Part shown: positions 1 to 6,679 of the stretch, in pieces | Layout: the number at the start of each line of letters is the position of its first letter | Numbering within the stretch: position 1 is the stretch's first letter | Source of the DNA: Oscillospiraceae bacterium | Lineage (GTDB): Bacteria > Bacillota_A > Clostridia > Oscillospirales > Oscillospiraceae | Assembly: GCA_017481325.1 (NCBI GenBank) | Contig: JAFUPG010000081.1 | Span: forward strand, 1-13,526 | Length of the DNA stretch: 13,526 nucleotides | Direction: 5' to 3' | The notes under the pieces: generated by a model | Seen by the model: the letters and a program-made list of their open reading frames with translations, nothing else | Database searches by the model: none | What the model was told of the DNA's origin: nothing | Program-made: the position numbers and the translations under genes

Positions 1-1
1 A

Positions 2-240
2 TGTCATTGCGAGGCTCCCCACGGGAGCCGTGGCAATCTCATGGGAGGAAGCGACGACTTGAAAAGACGCTCGATATAGGGACGAACCGCCAACCACCCT
101 TCGATTTCGCCGAAGCAGCTTCTATATGGCGGGGAAAGCGTACAAGATTGCACCCGCAAGGGGTACGCCGCATCTGTAGCGCTCCTTCGTCGCTGACAGC
201 TGCGCTGCCACGTCGGGCTTACGCCCTCCTCGCAATGACA
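2..240. repeat. MITE-like element with 13-bp terminal inverted repeats
   Basis: The left end TGTCATTGCGAGG (2-14) is repeated exactly in inverted orientation as CCTCGCAATGACA (228-240). Each end is a longer unit: the 13-mer, then a small hairpin (GGCTCCC-CAC-GGGAGCC at 13-29; GGGC-TTAC-GCCC at 214-225), then GTGGC (30-34) or its complement GCCAC (207-211). The two hairpins differ in sequence but sit in the same place. No transposase is encoded inside, so a non-autonomous element is the likely explanation. Target-site duplication cannot be judged because the left edge is one base from the window end. Confidence 0.6.
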
Positions 241-291
241 TGGCTTTTCGGTAGCCTGTACCTCTATTGGCAATGAGGTTTTGGGCGGAAG

Positions 292-400
292 CAAACAGTT
301 CGATAAACATCTATTTGACTCTATTTCAAATCCCGTCGGCGGAGCCGACACCACCATCATTCACCATTCACTATTCGTCATTCACCTGTCGCCGGTGCCA
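292..400 (+). repeat. Hairpin repeat unit (dispersed family, copy 1)
   Basis: The unit starts with CAAACAGTTCG at 292-302 and has the hairpin GTCGGC-GGA-GCCGAC at 335-349. It ends in an AT-rich tail of ATTCAC/ATTCGTC-like words up to about 396. The reverse complement of the repeats at 13226-13390 shows the same order: CAAACAGTTCG, a TCTGTTTGAC-like block, then a hairpin with a GAA loop. The hairpin plus tail also resembles the unit at 11300-11355. Boundaries are approximate. Confidence 0.5.
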
Positions 401-401
401 C

Positions 402-540
402 GGGCAGGATATATCCTGCCCCTACGCATTCTGACGGTGGTGCGGTGGGGTTCGGCGCGCTCGGTGATCGCGCCCTACGGGGTTCGACGGGGTGCTGCCG
501 ATAACCATACTGCCTCGGGCAGGATGTATCCTGCCCCTAC
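402..540 (+). repeat. Three palindromes each followed by CTAC
   Basis: A perfect 20-bp palindrome of GGGCAGGATA and its complement lies at 402-421. A near-identical copy with a central GT lies at 517-536. Between them is GGCGCG-N9-CGCGCC at 454-474. Each is followed by (C)CTAC, so the units share a layout of variable stem plus fixed tail. They resemble short palindromic intergenic repeats rather than terminators, because no T-tract follows. Confidence 0.55.
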
Positions 541-606
541 TATGGGCTTATCTTCTCTTTTTTGCCTGTTTTAACAAATTGTTCACCCAAAACTGGAATT
601 CTGGGT

Positions 607-637
607 TATAATAGAGAAAATAAAAAGAGAAGGAAGG
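607..637 (+). promoter_or_regulatory. -10 box and ribosome binding site of the response regulator operon
   Basis: A perfect TATAAT lies at 607-612. No good -35 is present at 16-18 bp: TTGTTC at 579-584 is 22 bp away, which is too far for a standard sigma-A promoter. A CTGG-N4-CTGG direct repeat (593-604) sits just before the -10. The weak -35 would be compatible with an activator-dependent promoter, but this is inference. The ribosome site AGGAAGG (631-637) is 7 nt before the ATG at 645. Confidence 0.5.
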
Positions 638-644
638 CAGAATT

Positions 645-1334
645 ATGGCACTGAAGATTTTGATCGTGGAGGATGACCGCAATATTGCGGATCTTTTGCG
701 TCTGTATTTAGAAAGAGAAGGCTATGAGGTCGCCATTGCGCCCGATGGTCTGAAGGGTCTGGAGAAATTCCGTCAGGAGCAGCCTACGCTGGTGCTGCTG
801 GACGTGATGCTGCCGGGAATGGACGGCTGGGGCGTTTGCCGCAGCATCCGCTCGGAGTCCAAGACCCCCATCATCATGCTCACCGCCAAGAGCGAGACCG
901 AGGACAAGGTGGCCGGGCTGAAACAGGGCGCCGACGACTACATCACCAAGCCCTTTGAGATGAAGGAGGTTCTGGCACGGATCGAGGCCGTGCTGCGCCG
1001 CAGCGGCGTCGAGCCGGAGCGAGCCTCCCGTCGGCTGGTCTTTGACAAGCTGACCCTGGACATGGATGCCTTTGAATTGACCGTGGACGGCAAAAAAGTC
1101 CCCACGCCTCCCAAGGAGATGGAGCTGCTGTTCCATCTGGCCTCCTCCCCCAACCGGGTCTACACCCGAAATCAGCTTTTGGACGAGGTCTGGGGCTTCG
1201 ACTACTTCGGTGACACCCGTACCGTGGACGTGCATATCAAGCGCCTGCGTGAAAAATTAGAGGGCGTTTCTGACCAGTGGGAGCTGAAAACCGTCTGGTC
1301 CGTGGGCTATAAGTTCGAGACCAAAAATCGATGA
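645..1334 (+). CDS. OmpR/PhoB-family response regulator
   Basis: This 229-aa cytoplasmic transcription factor is activated by phosphotransfer from the kinase encoded immediately downstream. The receiver domain (about 3-120) has the acidic pocket E9-D10-D11, the phosphoacceptor D53 in LLDVMLPGMDG, the switch T80 in MLTAK, and the conserved K102 in ITKPF. The C-terminal winged-helix domain (about 130-227) contains the typical RNQLLDEVWG and RTVDVHIKRLREKLE helices. Length and layout match OmpR-type regulators. The ATG at 645 has an AGGAAGG site 7 nt upstream. The stop codon overlaps the kinase start in ATGA (1331-1334), so the pair is translationally coupled. The family is certain; the regulon is unknown. 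A WalR-like or CiaR/CssR-like role is possible because an HtrA-like gene follows, but this is not shown by the sequence. Confidence 0.97.
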   Translation: MALKILIVEDDRNIADLLRLYLEREGYEVAIAPDGLKGLEKFRQEQPTLVLLDVMLPGMDGWGVCRSIRSESKTPIIMLTAKSETEDKVAGLKQGADDYITKPFEMKEVLARIEAVLRRSGVEPERASRRLVFDKLTLDMDAFELTVDGKKVPTPPKEMELLFHLASSPNRVYTRNQLLDEVWGFDYFGDTRTVDVHIKRLREKLEGVSDQWELKTVWSVGYKFETKNR

Positions 1335-2749
1335 GTACCACCTTTCGTCGTCAGCTGACGACCATGATCTGCCTTTTCCTCAGTGCGATTTTGCTGCTGG
1401 GTGTGTCCTTCTGGGTGCTCTTCAACCGCTATGCCACCGAGGAAAAGGAGTCCAGCCTCAATTCCACCGCCGACTCCGTGGAGGCGCTGGTGCAGGCCTA
1501 TTCCGCCAACTATCCCTACAACTGGGATTTCCGCATCAATCTCTCCGTGGCCTCTGCCGCCTCGGAAAACGACATTCTCATCTGCTCTCTGGACGGCACG
1601 GTGCATATCTGCTCCGGCCAGGTTCAGAGCTGTAAGCACGTGGGTGAGACCCTGGGCTCCCGTCGGGCGCAGCTGATCCGCCGGGACGGCAATCTTCGGG
1701 TGGATTCCGAGGTCTCCCGGATCTATGACGAGAGCCGCATCGCCGTAGCCAGGGTGATCGTGGCTGACGACGGCACGGAGCTGTGCATCGCCGTGGTGTC
1801 CATGGAGCGTGCCAGCCTGTCGGAACTCACAGGCAAGACCATTCGGATCTTTATCCTCACCGCTCTGCTGGTGGTGCTGCTGATGATCCTGGCCATTCCC
1901 TTCTTTACACGACGGGAGACCCGTCCCATCCGGGATATGGCGGCGGCGGCTCGGCTCATTGCCCGGGGTAACTACAAGGTTCGGGTGCCTACGGGTCATC
2001 AGAACGCCGAAATCGAAGAGCTGGCTGTGGCATTTAACAATATGTCCCAGGCGCTGGAAAGCTCCGACACCGTGCGGCAGGAATTTGTGGCCAATGTGTC
2101 CCACGAACTAAAAACCCCCATGACCACCATCGCCGGCTATCTGGACGGCATGCTGGACGGCACCATCCCCCAGGAGCGCCACCCCTACTATATGGAGCTG
2201 GTGGCTCGGGAGGCTCGGCGGCTGAGCCGTCTGGTGCGCAATATGCTGGACGTGGCACGGCTGCAGGATCAGGGCATTCCCCCGGAGAAAATGACCGATT
2301 TTGACATCTGCGAGTTGGCGGGGCAGACCCTTTTGAGCTTTGAGCAGCGGATCAACCAAAAGGGGCTCAATGTGGAATTTGACATGCCGGATTACGGTGT
2401 CAGCGTCCACGCTCTCATGGATGCCATCGGGCAGGTGGTTTACAATCTCATGGACAATGCGGTAAAATTTGCCGACGAGGGCGGCAATCTCTGGGTGCGT
2501 GTGGTGCCCCAGGGCATGAAGTGCATCGTCACCGTGGGCAATACCGGCCCCACCATCGCCCCGGAGGAGCTGCCGCTGCTCTTTGACCGCTTCCACAAAA
2601 CCGACAAGAGCCGCTCCGACGACCGGGACGGCGCAGGTCTGGGACTTTATATCGTCAAAACCTTAGTCCACGCCCACTCGGAGGATGTCTATGTGGCCAG
2701 CCGGGAGGGGCGGACGGAATTTACCTTTACTCTGCCCATTGGCAAATAA
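1331..2749 (+). CDS. Membrane sensor histidine kinase (HAMP-HisKA-HATPase)
   Basis: This 472-aa protein is the cognate kinase of the preceding regulator. It has TM1 (about 12-31), an extracytoplasmic sensor region of roughly 135 residues (33-168), TM2 (about 171-193), a HAMP domain (194-246), and a HisKA domain with phosphoacceptor H258 in VSHELKTP. The ATPase domain has an N-box (N372 and N376 in YNLMDNAVKFA), a G1-like VGNTGPTI (403-409) where Asn replaces the usual Asp, an F-box (LLFDRFHKTD), and a G2 box GAGLGL (434-439). The Asn in G1 occurs in other Firmicutes kinases, so activity is still expected. The sensor region contains three cysteines (C85, C94, C101) plus C152, which might form disulfides. 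No PAS domain is visible, unlike WalK. The signal sensed is unknown. Confidence 0.96.
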   Translation: MSTTFRRQLTTMICLFLSAILLLGVSFWVLFNRYATEEKESSLNSTADSVEALVQAYSANYPYNWDFRINLSVASAASENDILICSLDGTVHICSGQVQSCKHVGETLGSRRAQLIRRDGNLRVDSEVSRIYDESRIAVARVIVADDGTELCIAVVSMERASLSELTGKTIRIFILTALLVVLLMILAIPFFTRRETRPIRDMAAAARLIARGNYKVRVPTGHQNAEIEELAVAFNNMSQALESSDTVRQEFVANVSHELKTPMTTIAGYLDGMLDGTIPQERHPYYMELVAREARRLSRLVRNMLDVARLQDQGIPPEKMTDFDICELAGQTLLSFEQRINQKGLNVEFDMPDYGVSVHALMDAIGQVVYNLMDNAVKFADEGGNLWVRVVPQGMKCIVTVGNTGPTIAPEELPLLFDRFHKTDKSRSDDRDGAGLGLYIVKTLVHAHSEDVYVASREGRTEFTFTLPIGK

Positions 2750-2772
2750 TTTTTCAGAAAGGAGCAGCCTCT

Positions 2773-3822
2773 ATGAGCTGGAAGGAACAGCGCTATGAGC
2801 CAATGCCGGATCACTACGGCACAGGGCGGCAGCCCTATCGCAAAAAGCCCCTGATCCCCCTGACGCTGCTCCTTTTGGCCCTTCTGGTCGGTACGAATCT
2901 GATCTCCGTGGCCTTCCTTATGGGCTATAACGTGGGCAAAAAGCAAACAGAGACCGCCTCTGCGCCCTCCTCTGCCACAGAGGAGAGCCCGGCCACACCC
3001 GATCCCGCTCTTTTGGTCTCCGGGCTCCGGGAGAGTCTGGCGGAGGTTTGGGTGGGAGACAGCAGTTATGTGGGCATCGTTTTGAGTTCCGACGGCCATA
3101 TTCTCACCGCCGCAGGCCCGGAGCTGCCGGAACGGGTGACCGTAAACGGCAAAAGCTACACAGAAATCCGCCCGGAGGGCGCTGCGCCCAGGCTGGGTCT
3201 GGCGGTAATCAAAGTCGATGCCCGGGACTTACAGCCTGTGAGCATGGGGCTGTGCGGCATTCCCGACAGCTCCGAGGAGCAGCTGCTCCGCTACGGCGAT
3301 TCCCTTTCCGCCGAAGGGGGCGCTGTGCAATGGCTCAGCCGGGTTCACCTGGTTGAGCGCAATCTGGAAGGCAGACAGCGCAGAGTCCTGGAGGGCGACT
3401 ATGCCCCGGGAGACCTGCTGCTCAACAGCCAGGGGCAGCTGGTTGCCCTGTGCGTTTCCACAGCCAACGGAATCCTGGCTCTTCCCACGGAGGAGCTGCT
3501 GAACCTGACAGCGGAACTGATGGTCTTTGGCACCTTGGGTTCTCCTCTGGCCACCGGCGTGGAGCTCTCCCTGCTGGAAGAGGCTCAGTGCCTTTACTGG
3601 GATCTGCCGGGAAATCTGATGATCAGCCGCATTCCCCAGGACAGCTTCGCCTATGAGGCAGGGCTCCGGGAGGGGGATGTGCTGCTGCGGATCGACGGTA
3701 TGGAGATCGGAAGTCCTGCGGAGCTGTGGGGCGCCATTGCCGCCTGCAAGGATAAGGCGGTGGTTTCCGTTACCATTTACCGGGACAGCAGCGAGCTGGA
3801 GCTTCTGCTGCGGCTGAAATAA
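2773..3822 (+). CDS. Membrane-anchored HtrA-like pseudo-protease with C-terminal PDZ domain
   Basis: The 349-aa protein has a short cytoplasmic N-terminus, one TM segment (about 27-51), a Ser/Ala/Pro/Thr-rich linker (58-78), a degenerate trypsin-like domain (about 80-245) and a PDZ domain (about 258-349, with AYEAGLREGDVLLRIDG). The HtrA framework is readable: GIVLSSDGHILT (101-112), LAVIKVD (143-149) and LLLNSQGQLVAL (215-226). The residues aligning with the catalytic His, Asp and Ser are not kept: G115 replaces the His of the TNxH motif, G142 replaces the Asp before LAV, and GNSGGP is reduced to PGD (212-214). Proteolysis is therefore unlikely; binding of peptides or a regulatory role on the outer face of the membrane is inferred. 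AAAGGAG (2758-2764) precedes the ATG. The gene starts 23 bp after the kinase, in the same operon, recalling HtrA genes linked to CssRS, CiaRH or WalRK. Confidence 0.85.
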   Translation: MSWKEQRYEPMPDHYGTGRQPYRKKPLIPLTLLLLALLVGTNLISVAFLMGYNVGKKQTETASAPSSATEESPATPDPALLVSGLRESLAEVWVGDSSYVGIVLSSDGHILTAAGPELPERVTVNGKSYTEIRPEGAAPRLGLAVIKVDARDLQPVSMGLCGIPDSSEEQLLRYGDSLSAEGGAVQWLSRVHLVERNLEGRQRRVLEGDYAPGDLLLNSQGQLVALCVSTANGILALPTEELLNLTAELMVFGTLGSPLATGVELSLLEEAQCLYWDLPGNLMISRIPQDSFAYEAGLREGDVLLRIDGMEIGSPAELWGAIAACKDKAVVSVTIYRDSSELELLLRLK

Positions 3823-3826
3823 GGAC

Positions 3827-3870
3827 AAAAATTAAACCCCTCCGATCCGGGTGGATCGGAGGGGCTTTGT
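3827..3870. terminator. Bidirectional Rho-independent terminator
   Basis: A perfect 12-bp stem (3837-3848 with 3853-3864) has a GGGT loop. On the plus strand it is followed by CTTTGTTTA; on the minus strand by TTTAATTTTT (complement of 3827-3836). It sits between the convergent HtrA-like gene and rny and probably ends both transcripts, more strongly on the minus strand. Confidence 0.88.
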
Positions 3871-3881
3871 TTATAGCTCTT

Positions 3882-5423
3882 TTATTTGGCGTATTCCGTT
3901 GCCTTGGTCTCACGGATGACGTTGACCTTGATCTGGCCGGGATATTCCAGCTCGGCCTCGATCTTGCGGGCCAGCTCACGGGCCAGGATGATCATGTTGT
4001 CCTCACTGACCTCCTCGGGCTTGACCATGATGCGAACCTCACGGCCGGCCTGAATGGCAAAGGACTTCTCGACACCGGGGTAAGTGCCGGTCAGCTCTTC
4101 CAGCTTCTCCAGACGGCGGATGTAGTTCTCCACGTTCTCACGGCGAGCGCCGGGACGGGCGGCGGAAATGGCATCGGCGGCCTGTACCAGGCAGGCGATG
4201 ACGGTTCTGGGCTCTACGTCGTTATGGTGAGCCTCAATGGCGTGCACCACGTCGGCAGGCTCGTGATACTTGCGAGCCAGCTCCACGCCCAGCTGGACGT
4301 GGCTGCCTTCCATCTCGTGGTCCACAGACTTGCCCAGGTCATGGAGCAGACCGGCACGCTTGGCCAGGGTCACGTCCACGCCCAGCTCGCTGGCCAGGAG
4401 ACCTGCAATGTGGGAGACCTCGATGGAGTGGTTCAGCACGTTCTGGCCGTAGGAGGTGCGGTACTTCTGACGGCCCAGCAGCTTGATGATTTCGGGATGC
4501 AGGTTGTTGATACCGGTCTCAAAGGTGGCACGCTCGCCCTCCTGCTTGATGACACGGTCAACCTCCTTGCGGGACTTCTCTACCAGATCCTCAATACGGG
4601 TGGGATGGATGCGGCCGTCGGCAATGAGCTTCTCCAGTGCCAGACGGGCGACCTCACGGCGGATGGGATCGAAGGAGGACACGGTAATGGCCTCGGGGGT
4701 ATCGTCGATGATCAGGTCAACGCCGGTGATGGATTCCAGGGTGCGGATGTTGCGGCCCTCACGGCCGATGATACGGCCCTTCATCTCGTCGTTGGGCAGG
4801 GCGACCACGGAGACCGTAGCCTCGGCAGCATGGTCAGCGGCGCAGCGCTGGATGGCGATGGAGATGATCTCACGGGCAAGACGATCGGCATCGTCCTTCA
4901 TACGGGTCTCGATTTCCTTGATCTTCATGGCGGCCTCGTGGCGGCACTCGTTTTCAAGGCTCTTCAGGAGCTGGTTCTTGGCCTCCTCCTGGGTCAGGCC
5001 GGAGATTCTCTCCAGAACTTCCAGCTGGCTTCTCTTAATGAGGTTGACTTCTTCCTGGGTGGCAGCTACGGCTGCCTGACGCTTGTGCAGGTCCTCTTCC
5101 TTGCGCTCGAAGGCGTCCATCTTCTTATCCAGAGATTCTTCCTTCTGCTGGAGGCGGCGCTCCTGCTTCTGAAGATCGGAGCGGCGCTCCTTCACTTCTT
5201 TTTCGTATTCGGTTCGGGATTTATGGATCTCTTCTTTGGCTTCCAGAAGCATCTCACGAGTCTTGCTCTCGCCGCCCTTAATGGCTTCGTTGATGATGCG
5301 AGTGGCCTCGTCCTCGGCGCTCTTGATCTCACGCTCCGCAACTTTCTTGCGGTAGATAAAGCCGATGAAGAAGAATAACAGTGCAGTAACGGCTACAATC
5401 ATAGCCCAAAAGTACCATTCCAT
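3882..5423 (-). CDS. rny: Ribonuclease Y
   Basis: Membrane-anchored endoribonuclease that initiates mRNA decay in Firmicutes. From the chosen ATG it is 513 aa, close to the 520 aa of the Bacillus enzyme. It has an N-terminal TM (about 3-24), a long charged coiled coil (about 28-190), a KH RNA-binding domain (about 205-265) with [10 protein letters not shown] (216-225), and an HD metal-phosphohydrolase domain (about 327-425). The HD pair H361-D362 lies in LLHDLGK, with AHHNDVE and [14 protein letters not shown] following. An in-frame GTG at 5438 would add five residues, but it directly abuts the AGGAGG ribosome site (5437-5442) with no spacer, so the ATG at 5423 is preferred, although its spacing (about 14 nt) is long. 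The gene has its own promoter (5531-5559) and appears monocistronic. It is fully intact. Confidence 0.97.
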   Translation of the reverse strand: MEWYFWAMIVAVTALLFFFIGFIYRKKVAEREIKSAEDEATRIINEAIKGGESKTREMLLEAKEEIHKSRTEYEKEVKERRSDLQKQERRLQQKEESLDKKMDAFERKEEDLHKRQAAVAATQEEVNLIKRSQLEVLERISGLTQEEAKNQLLKSLENECRHEAAMKIKEIETRMKDDADRLAREIISIAIQRCAADHAAEATVSVVALPNDEMKGRIIGREGRNIRTLESITGVDLIIDDTPEAITVSSFDPIRREVARLALEKLIADGRIHPTRIEDLVEKSRKEVDRVIKQEGERATFETGINNLHPEIIKLLGRQKYRTSYGQNVLNHSIEVSHIAGLLASELGVDVTLAKRAGLLHDLGKSVDHEMEGSHVQLGVELARKYHEPADVVHAIEAHHNDVEPRTVIACLVQAADAISAARPGARRENVENYIRRLEKLEELTGTYPGVEKSFAIQAGREVRIMVKPEEVSEDNMIILARELARKIEAELEYPGQIKVNVIRETKATEYAK

Positions 5424-5530
5424 TTCCTGCGAATACACCTCCTGTTTTTAGATTTGGGTTTCATAAAGAAAAAGCAACGCTCCATCGTGCCACCCCTATT
5501 GCACGAGGGAGACAAACTAATCCACCGTTT

Positions 5531-5559
5531 ATTGTACTGTCCACAGCCCCCGTTGTCAA
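5531..5559 (-). promoter_or_regulatory. Near-consensus sigma-A promoter of rny
   Basis: On the minus strand, TTGACA (complement of 5554-5559) is separated by exactly 17 bp from TACAAT (complement of 5531-5536). The predicted start near 5524 leaves a leader of about 100 nt. That leader contains a 6-bp inverted repeat (5485-5490 with 5501-5506) that is too weak to call a regulatory structure. Confidence 0.88.
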
Positions 5560-5595
5560 GCAGTTTTTCGCCGGGATGGGAATATTTCTGACCGC

Positions 5596-5632
5596 AAAAA
5601 GCGCCGCCGACCTTTGTTCGGTCGGCGGCGCT
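5596..5632 (-). terminator. Rho-independent terminator of the prmA operon
   Basis: A 13-bp GC-rich stem (5600-5612 with 5620-5632) with a 7-nt loop is followed on the minus strand by a run of T residues (complement of 5596-5600). It lies just after the stop codon of the glycoside-hydrolase-like gene and upstream of the rny promoter, insulating the two minus-strand units. Confidence 0.92.
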
Positions 5633-5640
5633 GCGGGTCT

Positions 5641-6654
5641 TTATTCAGCCAGGAGAGGGCGCAGCTGGGCGTAGCCCTCGAAACGGGTGTCACGGGAATT
5701 GGCCATGAAGACCAGCTCCTTCATGTTGCCCAGGTCGCTGTAGCTCTGGACGTAGCGCTCCACACGGGAGCCGTCCACATTGGGGATATACAGGCGGCCG
5801 CTGGCCAGACGGTGGGGGAAATCCACCTTTTCGGTGACAAAGGAAATGGTCACACCGCTGCCCTGTGCCATGGCGGTCAGGTCGCCGGCGGCCTGCTCCA
5901 GCACCTCAGTGCGGCTCAGCTCCGAGGAGTAGACAATGGAGGAGGCATCGGGGAAGTCAAAATTGCTGAAGGCGACCTCGTCAAAGCCCAGATCCGCCAG
6001 CTCACGCACCGTATCCATCAGGTAGTTGGACACGGTCTCGCTGGCCGGGTCCAGCCAGTAGCAGTTGTAGTCGTCCCACCACAGCGCACCGCTGGACATG
6101 GGCAGACCGCAGCTCTGGTTCTCAATGGCAAAGGTGTAGTCGGAGTAGGCGGAGATCACGGCGACGGTGTAAAAGCCGTTGGCATTGATCCAGGCGATGA
6201 TCTCGTCCACACCGCTTTTGTCGTTATCCGCCAGAGGGGCGCCGTAGACATCGGTGGAGTAGTAGAAATTGCCAAAGCGGCTCTTCAGCTCGATCATAAT
6301 GGCGCAGCCACGGGGCAGCTCCTTCAGAGCGGAGAGCACGGTCTGGGGATTATTGAGCATGGAGGTGGTGATGTAGTAGCCGCCCATTTCCAGAATGGTC
6401 TTCTCCGCCACGGGGTCCTCAGAGTAGACGATCGTGGGATCGGTGATCACGGGACGGGGGGCGGTGCTTTCGGTGGGGGCAGTGCTTTCCTCGGGACGGG
6501 AGAGCATCAGATGTGCGCCGTCCCGGTCATAGACCATATAAGGCTCCAGATAGATGAGCACCACCACGGCCAGCACTACGGCCAGCGCCAGCAGCACGCC
6601 CAGAATTTTGAGAAATTTCTTCAGGCGCACCTTGTTTCGGTATGAGATCCGCAT
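5641..6654 (-). CDS. Membrane-anchored putative glycoside-hydrolase-like (DUF4015/GHL-type) protein
   Basis: The 337-aa protein has a basic N-terminus, one TM segment (about 15-36) with a predicted outside C-terminus, a Thr/Ser/Pro linker carrying a STAPTESTAP repeat (58-67), and a folded domain (about 85-337). The domain pattern is reminiscent of the GHL TIM-barrel family: a start like YYITTSM, a beta strand IMIELKSRFG (119-128), then DPASETVSNYLMDTVRELADLGFDEVAFSNFDFP (202-235). In family members as I remember them, the matching segments read VIDVKDxxG and FDYVRFP. Here they are altered (MIELKSRFG, FSNFDFP), so a conserved Asp appears displaced and catalysis is doubtful. The ATG at 6654 has AAAGGAG upstream (complement of 6666-6672), and the gene starts 25 bp after prmA. 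The family assignment is from pattern memory only; a general role at the cell surface is inferred. Confidence 0.6.
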   Translation of the reverse strand: MRISYRNKVRLKKFLKILGVLLALAVVLAVVVLIYLEPYMVYDRDGAHLMLSRPEESTAPTESTAPRPVITDPTIVYSEDPVAEKTILEMGGYYITTSMLNNPQTVLSALKELPRGCAIMIELKSRFGNFYYSTDVYGAPLADNDKSGVDEIIAWINANGFYTVAVISAYSDYTFAIENQSCGLPMSSGALWWDDYNCYWLDPASETVSNYLMDTVRELADLGFDEVAFSNFDFPDASSIVYSSELSRTEVLEQAAGDLTAMAQGSGVTISFVTEKVDFPHRLASGRLYIPNVDGSRVERYVQSYSDLGNMKELVFMANSRDTRFEGYAQLRPLLAE

Positions 6655-6679
6655 AACACGGGGACTCCTTTCTTGGGGA

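Larger units (their letters stand above)
1..644. other. Repeat-rich intergenic region, no credible gene
   Basis: Short open frames exist here on both strands, but none has a ribosome binding site, a recognisable motif or composition like the neighbouring genes, and they run through inverted-repeat elements. The stretch contains a MITE-like element (2-240), a hairpin unit of a dispersed family (292-400), three palindromes each followed by CTAC (402-540), and the upstream signals of the response regulator gene (about 573-644). Confidence 0.7.

Noticed and set aside
1..574. Small open frames (up to 118 codons) at the left end
   Set aside because: They cross the inverted-repeat element and palindromes, lack ribosome sites and show no protein-like pattern.
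1307..2104. Open frame on the minus strand opposite the kinase gene
   Set aside because: It is a His/Gly-rich shadow frame with no ribosome site or motif, lying wholly over confident coding sequence.
3867..5378. Long open frame (503 codons) on the plus strand opposite rny
   Set aside because: It is the antisense shadow of the certain rny gene: repetitive Gly/Leu/Val/Asp content, no ribosome site, no domain. GC-rich codon bias removes stops on the opposite strand.
5486..5505. Possible regulatory hairpin in the rny leader
   Set aside because: Only a 6-bp stem with a 10-nt loop; too weak to support a riboswitch or attenuator call.
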